The position numbers were made by a program, and so were the translations under genes. A DNA stretch of 59,361 bases, taken from Lachnospiraceae bacterium. Lineage in GTDB: Bacteria; Bacillota; Clostridia; Lachnospirales; Lachnospiraceae. The DNA lies in the NCBI GenBank assembly GCA_009780115.1, contig WRAQ01000017.1, forward strand, positions 1 to 59,361. Reading direction: 5' to 3'. Shown one piece after another: positions 1 through 8,487 of this stretch. Under the pieces are notes generated by a model. That model worked only from the letters and a program-made list of their open reading frames with translations. It ran no database searches and had not been told where the DNA came from. Position 1 is the first letter of the stretch. Each line of letters begins with the position of its first letter.

Positions 1-216
1 AGAAACGATATGCTTAACCGGTTTGGCGGCGACAATGCGGAGTCTGTCAGCTTACATATTGCCCATACTAACAGTTGTAACGAAGCAGAACTTCTAAAAA
101 ATGAGCTTGAAAACATCTTCCCGGGTATTCCGATTATTGTTAACCCGTTATCATTAAGCGTTGCCTGTCATATCGGCCCCGGCGCCCTGGCAATAGCAGT
201 TACGAAAAATTTGTGA
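1..216 (+). CDS. DegV family protein, C-terminal fragment
   Basis: The reading frame is open from the first base, so this is the 3' end of a gene that begins outside the window; about 71 residues are visible before the TGA. The ending CHIGPGALAIAV matches the closing signature of DegV proteins (xxGPGxLxxA), and the preceding alternation of a helix (NEAELLKNELENIF) and strands fits the second lobe of that fold. DegV/FakB proteins bind a fatty acid and present it to the kinase FakA; many paralogues have no known partner. Which paralogue this is cannot be told from the fragment. It ends about 50 bases before the topoisomerase gene. Confidence 0.8.
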   Translation, partial: RNDMLNRFGGDNAESVSLHIAHTNSCNEAELLKNELENIFPGIPIIVNPLSLSVACHIGPGALAIAVTKNL

Positions 217-268
217 GAGCACAAGTGCGTAGCAGTCGGTAAGTATCTTGTATAGGAAGGTAATATTA

Positions 269-2194
269 ATGGCACCACAAGTAAAAACATATGATGCTTC
301 CAGTATTACGGTACTGGAAGGTTTGGAAGCGGTGCGGAAACGCCCCGGTATGTATATTGGCAGCGTTTCTACTAAAGGATTAAATCACTTAATATATGAA
401 ATCGTCGATAATGCTGTTGATGAGCATATTGTCGGCTTTTGCTCCCGGATTAAAGTTATTCTTGAAAAGAATGGTTCGGCAACTATTGAAGACAATGGCC
501 GGGGTATTCCGGTCGGGATGCATGAAAAAGGTGTCAGCGCTGAAAGGCTTGTTTTTACGACTCTTCATGCCGGGGGTAAATTTGATGATACTGTTTACAA
601 GACCAGCGGCGGCTTGCATGGCGTAGGTTCGGCGGTAGTAAATGCTTTGTCGGCTTACCTTATTGTCAGGGTCAAACATGGCGGCTTAATTTATGAAGAC
701 CGCTATGAGCGTGGGGTTCCAGCCGTTGAACTAGCGGACGGGCTTCTTCCGGTAGTTGGGAAAAGCCGTGAAACCGGAACAATAATCAACTTTCTTCCCG
801 ACGATGAAATTTTTGATAAAACCCGTTTCCGCGAAGAGGATATCAAAAGCCGGATGCATGAAACGGCATACCTCAATCCAAATCTTAGAATTATTTTTGA
901 AGACCGGCGGAAAGATGAGCCGGAAATTATTGAATATCATGAGCCGGAGGGAATCACCGGCTTTATTAAAGACATGAACAAATCAAAGGAAACAGTCTGC
1001 GATATTATTTCCTACAGCGGGGAAAGCGAGGGCATTACAGTTGAAGTTGCCCTGCAATATGTCAATGAATTTCACGAAAACGTTCTCGGTTTTTGTAATA
1101 ATATATATAACTCCGAAGGTGGTACACATCTGACCGGTTTCAAAGCGACCTTTACGAATATAATTAATAGTTATGCGCGAAATATAGGCATTCTTAAGGA
1201 TAAAGATGCAAACTTTACCGGTGCTGATGTCCGTAACGGGATGACCGCAGTAGTTTCCATCAAACATCCCGACCCCCGTTTCGAAGGCCAGACCAAGACC
1301 AAACTTGACAATCAAGATGCCGCCAAAATTGTCGGCAAAATTACTAGTGAAGAAATCGGACGTTTCTTTGACCGGAATTTAGAAACGCTTAAAAATGTCA
1401 TTGGCTGCGCCGAAAAAGCGGCGAGAATCCGGAAAACGGAAGAAAAAGCCCGCACTAATATGTTGACAAAGCAGAAATTTTCTTTTGATTCCAATGGTAA
1501 ATTAGCAAATTGCGAGTCAAAAGATATTACTAAGTGCGAGCTGTTTATCGTCGAAGGTGACTCGGCAGGCGGAAGTGCAAAAACCGCCCGCAATCGTCAT
1601 TTTCAAGCGATTCTGCCGATTCGCGGCAAGATTCTGAATGTGGAAAAAGCCAGTATTGACAAGGTACTGGCCAATGCCGAAATCAAGTCAATGATTAATG
1701 CTTTTGGCTGTGGTTTTTCGGAAGGGTATGGCAATGACTTTGATATTACGAAGCGGCGTTATGACAAGATTATCATTATGTCGGATGCCGATGTGGATGG
1801 GGCGCATATTTCGACTTTGTTGTTGACACTTTTTTATCGTTTTATGCCTCAGCTAATTCAAGGCGGACATGTTTATCTTGCGATGCCGCCGCTTTACAAA
1901 GCAGTTCCCTCAAAGGGCAGCGAAGAGTATTTGTATGACGACAAAGCCCTTGAAAAATACCGCAAACGTCACAAAGGGCCTTTTACACTTCAGCGTTTTA
2001 AGGGGCTTGGTGAGATGGATGCCGACCAATTGTGGGAAACAACCCTTGACCCGGAAACGCGGCTGCTTACACAGATTGGAATTGAGGATGCGCGGATGGC
2101 TTCCGAAGTTACGGAAATGCTGATGGGGACCGACGTTCCGCCGCGAAAAGCTTTTATTTACAAACATGCGGACGAAGCAGAGTTGGATGTCTAA
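269..2194 (+). CDS. parE: DNA topoisomerase IV subunit B (ParE)
   Basis: This is the ATPase subunit of a type IIA topoisomerase, 641 aa. GHKL ATPase motifs appear in order: EIVDNAVDE with the Mg-binding Asn, IEDNGRGIPV, and GGLHGVGSAVVNAL. The Toprim domain follows with FIVEGDSAGGSAK and MSDADVDGAHI, then QRFKGLGEMDADQLWETT near the C-terminus. The ATG at 269 is chosen because AGGAAGG at 254-260 sits 8 bases upstream; a TTG seven codons earlier has no SD. The choice of ParE over GyrB is an inference from the partner at 2935-5169, which lacks a GyrA box, because Bacillota GyrB and ParE have similar lengths. The enzyme would decatenate replicated chromosomes using ATP. Confidence 0.85.
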   Translation: MAPQVKTYDASSITVLEGLEAVRKRPGMYIGSVSTKGLNHLIYEIVDNAVDEHIVGFCSRIKVILEKNGSATIEDNGRGIPVGMHEKGVSAERLVFTTLHAGGKFDDTVYKTSGGLHGVGSAVVNALSAYLIVRVKHGGLIYEDRYERGVPAVELADGLLPVVGKSRETGTIINFLPDDEIFDKTRFREEDIKSRMHETAYLNPNLRIIFEDRRKDEPEIIEYHEPEGITGFIKDMNKSKETVCDIISYSGESEGITVEVALQYVNEFHENVLGFCNNIYNSEGGTHLTGFKATFTNIINSYARNIGILKDKDANFTGADVRNGMTAVVSIKHPDPRFEGQTKTKLDNQDAAKIVGKITSEEIGRFFDRNLETLKNVIGCAEKAARIRKTEEKARTNMLTKQKFSFDSNGKLANCESKDITKCELFIVEGDSAGGSAKTARNRHFQAILPIRGKILNVEKASIDKVLANAEIKSMINAFGCGFSEGYGNDFDITKRRYDKIIIMSDADVDGAHISTLLLTLFYRFMPQLIQGGHVYLAMPPLYKAVPSKGSEEYLYDDKALEKYRKRHKGPFTLQRFKGLGEMDADQLWETTLDPETRLLTQIGIEDARMASEVTEMLMGTDVPPRKAFIYKHADEAELDV

Positions 2195-2292
2195 AACGAA
2201 GAGATTCTAAGTCATAAAAAACCATGACTAAAAATATCTAAAGCTTCGTAAACGAAACAAGTAGAATGGCGCTGGGAACGTACCATTCTTCA
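2195..2292 (+). repeat. Family A composite hairpin element, copy 1
   Basis: It begins right after the parE stop codon. ACGAAG (2196-2201) pairs with CTTCGT (2244-2249), enclosing an inner hairpin AGTCAT/ATGACT (2210-2215 with 2224-2229). A separate second hairpin follows, AGAATGG/CCATTCT (2263-2269 with 2283-2289). The SD of the next gene comes a few bases later. There is no U-tract, so it is not a standard terminator. Confidence 0.75.
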
Positions 2293-2315
2293 TAATAGGA
2301 AGGAGTAATTATAAC

Positions 2316-2870
2316 ATGGATTTTTTTGAAGTTGTAAAAAAACGTTATTCACACAAAGAAAAGTTTCTTCCGGACCCGGTACCTTTGGAAGTATTGGAAA
2401 AAATAGCTGCCGCCGGCCTTTTGGCACCTAACGGAATGAATATGCAATGCGTGCATTTGGTAATCCTGCCCGACCGGGAAGCGGTGGCAAAACTGTGTGA
2501 AATCCATCCGACTCCCGGGCTTCTTACCGCCCCGGCGGCAATTGCGGTTTTAACTGACAATTCCCGCCAATCAGAACCACCAAAGAATTTTGAACTTGAA
2601 GATTATTCGGCGGCGGCGGAAAATATGCTGCTTGCTGCCACTGCTTTAGGTTATGAATCATTATGGCTTGACAGTCCTTATTTTGATGAAACCAGGCAGA
2701 AACAAGCCCTTGCGCTTTTAGGTGCTTCTGATAATTTCAATTTGCGGGTCGTGCTTCCGGTTGGTTTGCCGGATGGCGAAGGTACCAGGCGGGGAAGAGT
2801 ACCGTTTGAAGAACGAGTGTTTTACGGAAAATTTGGACAGGTTAAAGTGTCGCCCGACAGCGGCGCTTAA
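2316..2870 (+). CDS. Nitroreductase family protein
   Basis: A 184-aa protein of the FMN-dependent nitroreductase superfamily. It starts with the family's N-terminal pattern (FFEVVKKRYSHKEKF, then PxPLEVLEKIAAAGLLAPNG), has NMQCVHLVIL in the FMN phosphate-binding region, and DYSAAAENMLLAATALGYES, the helix typical of the dimer interface. It is short, like minimal nitroreductases. Its substrate is unknown; family members reduce flavins, nitro compounds or quinones with NAD(P)H. The gene lies between the two topoisomerase IV subunits, an unusual intrusion into a pair that is normally adjacent. The SD AGGAAGGAG lies just after the family A element. A second nitroreductase is at 37464-38015. Confidence 0.85.
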   Translation: MDFFEVVKKRYSHKEKFLPDPVPLEVLEKIAAAGLLAPNGMNMQCVHLVILPDREAVAKLCEIHPTPGLLTAPAAIAVLTDNSRQSEPPKNFELEDYSAAAENMLLAATALGYESLWLDSPYFDETRQKQALALLGASDNFNLRVVLPVGLPDGEGTRRGRVPFEERVFYGKFGQVKVSPDSGA

Positions 2871-2934
2871 GAGAAAATTACTACGTAATTCTCCTCAAAT
2901 GTTATACATTATGCGAAAATTAATGGAGTTTTAA

Positions 2935-5169
2935 ATGAACGAACGAATCATTAAGACCGAGTATTCGGAAATAATGCAAAAATCATATATTGATTACGCG
3001 ATGAGCGTAATTATTTCCCGTGCCCTGCCTGATGTCCGCGATGGCTTGAAACCGGTTCAGCGCCGGACTCTTTATGATATGCATGAGTTGGGCATCAAAT
3101 ATGACAAACCATACCGTAAAAGTGCCCGTATCGTTGGCGATACGATGGGTAAATACCATCCCCATGGCGATAGTTCCATATATGACTCCCTGGTGGTAAT
3201 GACCCAGGAATTTAAAAAGGGCCTGCCCCTGATAGACGGACACGGCAACTTTGGCAATATTGAAGGTGACGGCGCGGCGGCGATGCGTTATACCGAAGCC
3301 CGTTTAGAACAAGTAACCCAGGAATATTTTTTGGCCGACCTTGACAAAGATGTTGTTGATTTCGGGCCGAACTTTGATGAAACCGAAAAAGAGCCGTCCG
3401 TTCTTCCGGCCCGTTTCCCCAATCTGCTAGTCAACGGGGCCGAGGGTATTGCCGTTGGAATGGCGACAAGCATTCCCCCGCACAACCTGGCTGAAGTTTG
3501 TGAAGCAGCTAAAGCTTATCTTAAAAATGAGCATATCACCACCGAAGAATTAATGCGTTACGTGAACGGCCCTGATTTTCCAACCGGTGGCATCGTTATC
3601 AACAAAGATGAACTTAAGGAGATATACGAAACCGGAACCGGGAAAATCCGTGTCCGCGGCAAAGTTGAGATTGAAAAAGGTAAAGGCGGCAAAATTAATT
3701 TAGTTATCACCGAGATTCCCTATCCGATGATTGGGATGGGTATCGGCAAATTCCTGTCAGATGTTGCGGCTTTGTATGAAGCAAAAAAAGCCCCCGATAT
3801 CGTTGATATTTCCAATCAATCTTCGAAAAGCGGAATCCGGATTGTCATCGAGTTAAGAAAAGAAACCGATATTGAAAATTTTCAAAATTTATTATATAAG
3901 AAAACCCGCCTTGAAGATACCTTTGGCGTAAATATGCTGGCAATTTCTAACGGCCGCCCCGAAACGATGGGCTTAAAGGCAATTATTAAAGAAAATGCCG
4001 ATTTTCAGATTGAAGTAACCAGACGTAAATATACTACTTTGCTGGCAAAAGAGTTAGAGCGCAAAGAAATTCAGGAAGGTTTGATTAAAGCTTGCAATGT
4101 AATTGATTTGATTATCGAAATCCTGCGCGGTTCAAAAGACCGGGCGATGGCAAAAGCCTGTCTGGTTGAAGGTAAAATTGACGGAATCAAATTCCGTTCC
4201 AAGGAATCGAAAATTATGGCAACGCAGTTAAGCTTTACCGAACGGCAGGCTAATGCGATTTTGGAAATGCGCCTTTACCGTTTAATCGGGTTGGAAATTG
4301 AAGCTTTGATTAATGAACATGAAGATACGATAGCGAATATTTATCGCTATGAAGATATCCTTGAACGCCGGGATTCGATGATTCAAGTTATCATCAATGA
4401 ACTGGATGAAATCAAGACGAAATTCGGCCGCCCGCGCCGGACTGTTATTGAAAATATGGCCGAAGCTGTCTACAAGGAAAAAGAAATCGCCGAGATGGAA
4501 ATCATGTTCCTGATGGATCGCTTTGGTTATGCAAAAACAGTTGATATCGCTACTTATGAGCGAAACAAGGAAGCCGCCGATGCCGAACACAAATTTATTT
4601 TCACCTGCAAAAATACCGGGCGGATTTGCCTTTTTACCAATACCGGCCAGCTCCATACGGTCAAAGTAATGGACATCCCTTATGGCAAGTTCCGGGATAA
4701 AGGTATTCCGATTGACAATATCAGTAATTACAATTCGGAAAAAGAGCAGTTGGTTTTTATTACCAGCCAAACCCATCTAAATCTTTACCGCGTTATATTT
4801 ACAACTAAACTATCAATGATGAAAGTCGTTGACGGCGGTGAGTTTGACGTTGGTAAAAAAACAGTAGCGGCAACGAAGCTTTTACCTGATGATGAGGTTT
4901 TGAATATTGCGATTCTTGACCAGCAGCGAAACATAGTTTTACAAACAAAGGATGGATTTTTCCTACGTTTTTCGGTTGAAGAAATACCGGAGAAGAAAAA
5001 AGGCGCGGTTGGTGTCCGCGGGATGAAACTAACCGGCTCCGACCGGGTTGAAGCGATACATTTTACTTTTAGTGGCCTGGAAACGACAATTGAATATCAC
5101 GGTAAACCATTGGAACTGGGTAAATTAAAGCTAGGACGCCGTGACAGCAAAGGGACAAAACGAAGATAA
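2935..5169 (+). CDS. parC: DNA topoisomerase IV subunit A (ParC)
   Basis: The DNA-cleaving subunit of a type IIA topoisomerase, 744 aa. The N-terminus has the expected [20 protein letters not shown], then [14 protein letters not shown] (quinolone-resistance region), [11 protein letters not shown], and [10 protein letters not shown] with catalytic Tyr119. The C-terminal beta-pinwheel region lacks a QRRGGKG-type GyrA box and instead has [13 protein letters not shown]. That and the shorter length favour ParC over GyrA. The ATG at 2935 has GGAG 8 bases upstream. It works with the ParE-like subunit encoded upstream, with one nitroreductase gene between them. Confidence 0.85.
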   Translation: MNERIIKTEYSEIMQKSYIDYAMSVIISRALPDVRDGLKPVQRRTLYDMHELGIKYDKPYRKSARIVGDTMGKYHPHGDSSIYDSLVVMTQEFKKGLPLIDGHGNFGNIEGDGAAAMRYTEARLEQVTQEYFLADLDKDVVDFGPNFDETEKEPSVLPARFPNLLVNGAEGIAVGMATSIPPHNLAEVCEAAKAYLKNEHITTEELMRYVNGPDFPTGGIVINKDELKEIYETGTGKIRVRGKVEIEKGKGGKINLVITEIPYPMIGMGIGKFLSDVAALYEAKKAPDIVDISNQSSKSGIRIVIELRKETDIENFQNLLYKKTRLEDTFGVNMLAISNGRPETMGLKAIIKENADFQIEVTRRKYTTLLAKELERKEIQEGLIKACNVIDLIIEILRGSKDRAMAKACLVEGKIDGIKFRSKESKIMATQLSFTERQANAILEMRLYRLIGLEIEALINEHEDTIANIYRYEDILERRDSMIQVIINELDEIKTKFGRPRRTVIENMAEAVYKEKEIAEMEIMFLMDRFGYAKTVDIATYERNKEAADAEHKFIFTCKNTGRICLFTNTGQLHTVKVMDIPYGKFRDKGIPIDNISNYNSEKEQLVFITSQTHLNLYRVIFTTKLSMMKVVDGGEFDVGKKTVAATKLLPDDEVLNIAILDQQRNIVLQTKDGFFLRFSVEEIPEKKKGAVGVRGMKLTGSDRVEAIHFTFSGLETTIEYHGKPLELGKLKLGRRDSKGTKRR

Positions 5170-5275
5170 TAGTATGAAGAGTTTTTCTTTGGAATGCAAA
5201 TAAAGAAAAACTAGTCCCGCTGCGCGGGCACTCTTCATACGGGAGAATGTCACTATCGTGCCATTCTTTCAGGAT
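5170..5275 (+). repeat. Family A composite hairpin element, copy 2 (branched form)
   Basis: A branched version. GTATGAAGAG (5172-5181) pairs perfectly with CTCTTCATAC (5231-5240). Inside are two hairpins: TTTTTCTTT/AAAGAAAAA (5182-5190 with 5202-5210) and CCCGC/GCGGG with a 3-base loop (5216-5228). A downstream hairpin AGAATG/CATTCT (5244-5249 with 5262-5267) follows. The element fills the gap between the parC stop and the rsmD SD. Confidence 0.8.
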
Positions 5276-5290
5276 TTGAATGGAGTTAGC

Positions 5291-5857
5291 ATGAGAGTAA
5301 TCGCCGGTACCGCCCGCAGCCTTAAGCTTAGTACGCCAAAAGGGACTGATACCCGCCCGACACCCGACCGGATTAAAGAAACGTTGTTTAATATGCTTAA
5401 CCCTTATCTTGCCGGGAGTTTGGTCCTTGATTTATTCGCCGGAAGCGGCGGGTTAGGTATTGAAGCCTTAAGCCGGGGGGCGGAGTTTGCTTATTTTATC
5501 GAAAATAATATCAACGCCGGTAAATGTATAACCGAAAACTTAACTTTCACCAAGATGAATGAACGGGCAGTTTTACTTAAGCGCGATGTAATAAGCGGCC
5601 TGCAGTATCTTAACACAGTAAGTGAACTTAAAGAAAAATATTTTGACCTGGTTTTTATTGACCCGCCGTACCATGCCGGATACGAGAAAAAAGTTCTTGA
5701 CTTGTTAGCCGGACAAAAATATATTAATAATAACACTTTAATTATCCTTGAGACCGAAGCAAATACCAGCCCCGCTATTTTTATGAATGAAACTTTTTTC
5801 GTGGAGAAAGAGAAGATATACAAAACAAATAAGCACTTATTTATCAGAAAGACATAA
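5291..5857 (+). CDS. rsmD: 16S rRNA (guanine(966)-N(2))-methyltransferase RsmD
   Basis: A 188-aa Rossmann-fold methyltransferase that uses SAM to methylate G966 of 16S rRNA in the small subunit. The start MRVIAGTARS is the family N-terminus, so the ATG at 5291 (GGAG at 5282-5285) is chosen over an earlier GTG at 5258. RPTPDRIKETLFNML precedes the SAM-binding motif LDLFAGSGGLGIEALSRGA, and the catalytic motif FIDPPY (NPPY class) follows. It is paired with coaD 20 bases downstream, an arrangement common in Bacillota. Confidence 0.93.
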   Translation: MRVIAGTARSLKLSTPKGTDTRPTPDRIKETLFNMLNPYLAGSLVLDLFAGSGGLGIEALSRGAEFAYFIENNINAGKCITENLTFTKMNERAVLLKRDVISGLQYLNTVSELKEKYFDLVFIDPPYHAGYEKKVLDLLAGQKYINNNTLIILETEANTSPAIFMNETFFVEKEKIYKTNKHLFIRKT

Positions 5858-5877
5858 TAATCAACAAGAGGTAAAAA

Positions 5878-6375
5878 ATGAGCAGTATAGCTAGAATGAA
5901 TAATGGCATCTACCCCGGCAGCTTTGACCCCCTTACCCTCGGCCATATGGACGTTATTCACCGCGCCGCCGGGATGTTTAATACTCTTCATGTCAGTGTT
6001 TTGAATAATAAAGAAAAGTGTCCATTGTTTTCCGTGGAAGAACGTGTTAATATATTAAGGGAAGCGACCAAAGATATCGAAAATGTCCGGGTCGATTCTT
6101 TTAGCGGTTTATTAGTAAACTATGCGCGGGAAAAAGAAGCCCATATTATTGTCAGGGGGCTTAGGGCGATAACCGACTTTGATTATGAGTTACAAATAGC
6201 CCAGACAAACCGAATCTTGTCAAATGGCGAAGTTGATACGGTTTTTTTGACCACTAGCCTTGAATACGCATATTTAAGCTCTTCGAGTGTCCGTCAAATT
6301 GCAAGTTTTAATGGTGATATTAGTATGTGTGTCCTTCCTTTTGTTGCCGAACAGATTTACAAAAAATTTAATTAA
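5878..6375 (+). CDS. coaD: Phosphopantetheine adenylyltransferase CoaD
   Basis: It transfers AMP from ATP to 4'-phosphopantetheine in the fourth step of coenzyme A synthesis (cytoplasmic). The 165-aa length is normal. The nucleotidyltransferase signature GIYPGSFDPLTLGHMDVI has the T/HxGH motif near the N-terminus; IIVRGLRAITDFDYE (substrate binding) and the ISSSxxR-like SSSSVRQIA follow. The start ATG has GAGGT 5 bases upstream. It carries a few more N-terminal residues than typical CoaD before the first strand. It lies in a likely operon with rsmD and the coiled-coil gene at 6399. Confidence 0.93.
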   Translation: MSSIARMNNGIYPGSFDPLTLGHMDVIHRAAGMFNTLHVSVLNNKEKCPLFSVEERVNILREATKDIENVRVDSFSGLLVNYAREKEAHIIVRGLRAITDFDYELQIAQTNRILSNGEVDTVFLTTSLEYAYLSSSSVRQIASFNGDISMCVLPFVAEQIYKKFN

Positions 6376-6398
6376 CCAACCATTTTTGGAGGAGTATT

Positions 6399-7019
6399 AT
6401 GAGCAGCAGGATCGAGCAAATTATTGATGAAATTGAAGTTTTTATCGAAAACTGCAAATACCAGCCTTTATCGAACACGAAAATCGTCGTAAACAAAGAA
6501 GAAATCGATGAATTGGTTCGTGAGTTACGGATGAAGACCCCGGATGAAATCAAACGATACCAAAAGATTATTACGAATAAAGAAGCTATTTTGAATGAAG
6601 CTAAACGTAAAGCCCAGGAATTAATTGATGCCGCAACGATTCAGACTAATGAATTGATTAATGAGCATGAAATAATGCAACAGGCTTATGCCCAGGCAAA
6701 TGAAGTAGTTGATTTAGCCACCCGCCAGGCGCAGGAGATTCTTGATGCCGCAACGATGGAGGCAAATGAAGTCCGCAGTGCGGCAATGCAATATACTGAC
6801 GAAATCCTGGCGAATATGGAAAATTTAATTGGCCGGGCATTAAATACCACTTCTACTCATTTAGAAAGTTTTATGAATCAACTTAGTATGTATGGCGACC
6901 AAATTGCACATAATAGAATGGAGCTATATCCGCCGGAAGCGGAACTGCTTGATGATGTAATGATGGCATCGATTCATGAGGATGATGATATAAAGTCATC
7001 GGCGTTGGATTTAATCTAA
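6399..7019 (+). CDS. Coiled-coil protein of unknown function (ATP synthase/DivIVA-like helix)
   Basis: A 206-aa protein made almost entirely of predicted helix. Residues about 45-165 show heptad-like, Ala/Gln/Glu-rich repeats with recurring blocks (AQELIDAATIQTNE, AQEILDAATMEANEV), typical of a long coiled coil. The N-terminus RIEQIIDEIEVFIENCK and acidic C-terminus carry no catalytic motif. Similar proteins beside coaD are often labelled ATPase or V-type ATPase subunit because of coiled-coil similarity only. There is no membrane segment. The SD GGAGG is strong, and the gene follows coaD by 23 bases, so it is probably co-transcribed. The function is not known. Confidence 0.8.
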   Translation: MSSRIEQIIDEIEVFIENCKYQPLSNTKIVVNKEEIDELVRELRMKTPDEIKRYQKIITNKEAILNEAKRKAQELIDAATIQTNELINEHEIMQQAYAQANEVVDLATRQAQEILDAATMEANEVRSAAMQYTDEILANMENLIGRALNTTSTHLESFMNQLSMYGDQIAHNRMELYPPEAELLDDVMMASIHEDDDIKSSALDLI

Positions 7020-7108
7020 ACTGATGTCTGACAGCATCAGTTCTAAGAGAAAAAACTCAGCTATGCTGAGTCTGCAATCCTTGCGAAGCATGGATTTTTT
7101 CTCCTTAA
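7020..7108 (+). repeat. Hairpin cluster upstream of the amidase gene (family A-like)
   Basis: Hairpin ACTGATG/CATCAGT lies immediately after the stop of the coiled-coil gene. A larger stem GAGAAAAAA...TTTTTTCTC encloses CTCAGC-TAT-GCTGAG. The layout resembles family A (stop codon, stem, inner hairpin, then the next SD). An in-frame extension of the amidase reading frame runs through it from 7024 but has no SD. Confidence 0.55.
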
Positions 7109-7122
7109 AGGGTTTACCTTAT

Positions 7123-8463
7123 ATGCGTTCAAATTTTTATAGAATCAAATGGTTTATATCTAAGTTGCCCGGAATATTCCTGGCCGCTTTTTTACTGTAT
7201 AAGGAATTGCTTCGTAATATTTGCGTAGCAACCTCGCTTATAATATTTCTTTTAATCCCGGCGCTTAATGTTTATGCCGAAAGGCCGGTGGTGGTAGTCC
7301 TTGACCCCGGCCATGGCGGGGACAATACCGGGGCAATCCATAATGGTTTTATCGAGAAAGACATGAACTTAATCGTCGCGCTGGCGATGAAAGAAGAATT
7401 GGAAAAATATGAGGGTATTGTTGTATATCTTACCCATGATGATGCAATGACAAATATGAGTTTAAAAGAGCGGGCTGAATTTGCTGCTTCCCAAAATGCC
7501 GATTTTATGTATTGCCTGCACTTTAATATGTCGGAAAGCCATATGTTATATGGGGCTGAAGTATGGGTATCGGCTTTTGACGTTTTTTATGCAAAAGGAC
7601 ATGCTTTCGGGCAAATTATAATGCAGGCATTCAGTGAAATGGGGCTTTTTAACCGTGGTATCAAAACCAGGATAAATAACCGCGACGATGATTATTATGG
7701 GATTATCCGTGAAAGCCGGGCGCTGGGGGTTGATACGATTTTGATAGAGCATTGTCATCTTGACCACATTATTGACAAAGAATTTTATGCCCTTGGTGAT
7801 TTTCAACTAGAAGAATTTGGCCGTGTAAACGCAACTGCCGTTGCGAAATATTTTAAGCTGGCTTCCAGTATTCTTGGTGTTGATTACAGCGATTATCCGG
7901 TCCCGGTTGTGGAGGTGCCAACCGAAATTGTCAGGCCTGATTTGACCCCGCCTGATATAAGCCATCTTGAGCTTATTTCACTTAATATCGAAGAAAGAGT
8001 AGCCGAATTTAATTTGATGGCCGAAGACTATGACAGTTTAATACTTTATTATGGAATCAGTCTTGATGGCGGAATCAGTTTTGATATCTTACAGCCGTTC
8101 CCTGCCGGCACAACAGAATTGACTATATCGGTCAATTTGCCGCCGGAAAAAGATTTAAAAGTTGTCGCGGCAGTATACAATGCTTATGACCGGATTACCC
8201 AAAGTAATATTATCGAAATCAGCGCTTTGCCAATTGATGAAATTATTGAAGATATCTGGGAAGAAATCGAAGAGATAATTGATATTTCATTAACAGAACT
8301 TACCCGTGAGCTAACGGAACGGCAGGATCAAATCAACCGGCGCCTGGAAGTTTATCAGTATGTAATTATTGGTATTGCGGTGCTGATGGTTTTAGTAGTC
8401 ATTATTATTATCTCGCGGGTAGTATTGTTGATTAGGGTACGTTCTGCAAGATTTGACAAATAA
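7123..8463 (+). CDS. N-acetylmuramoyl-L-alanine amidase, membrane anchored
   Basis: A 446-aa zinc amidase (Amidase_3 family) that would cleave the amide bond between MurNAc and the stem peptide of peptidoglycan outside the cell. Two N-terminal hydrophobic stretches end at NVYA|ERP, a possible signal cleavage site. Zinc and catalytic residues are visible: His in LDPGHGGD (about residue 60), Glu in GFIEKDMNL, His in YCLHFNMS, and Glu in LIEHCHLD. A C-terminal hydrophobic segment (VIIGIAVLMVLVVIIIIS, about 413-432) suggests a second anchor. The ATG at 7123 with AAAGGG upstream is preferred over 7024, which lies in a hairpin repeat and has no SD. Confidence 0.87.
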   Translation: MRSNFYRIKWFISKLPGIFLAAFLLYKELLRNICVATSLIIFLLIPALNVYAERPVVVVLDPGHGGDNTGAIHNGFIEKDMNLIVALAMKEELEKYEGIVVYLTHDDAMTNMSLKERAEFAASQNADFMYCLHFNMSESHMLYGAEVWVSAFDVFYAKGHAFGQIIMQAFSEMGLFNRGIKTRINNRDDDYYGIIRESRALGVDTILIEHCHLDHIIDKEFYALGDFQLEEFGRVNATAVAKYFKLASSILGVDYSDYPVPVVEVPTEIVRPDLTPPDISHLELISLNIEERVAEFNLMAEDYDSLILYYGISLDGGISFDILQPFPAGTTELTISVNLPPEKDLKVVAAVYNAYDRITQSNIIEISALPIDEIIEDIWEEIEEIIDISLTELTRELTERQDQINRRLEVYQYVIIGIAVLMVLVVIIIISRVVLLIRVRSARFDK

Positions 8464-8481
8464 CGCTATTTATTATATAAT
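8453..8481 (+). promoter_or_regulatory. Consensus promoter at the end of the amidase gene
   Basis: TTGACA (8453-8458), 17-base spacer, TATAAT (8476-8481): a full consensus match, overlapping the last codons of the amidase gene. The expected transcription start is at or one base from the ATG at 8488, so the mRNA would have little or no leader. Confidence 0.8.
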
Positions 8482-8487
8482 AACCAT

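Noticed and set aside
4282-4776. 164-codon open frame on the minus strand inside parC
   Set aside because: It is antisense to a well-conserved gene, has no SD, and shows no recognisable domain; it reflects codon bias of parC.
5491-5991. 166-codon minus-strand frame across rsmD and coaD
   Set aside because: It overlaps two confident genes and has no supporting features.
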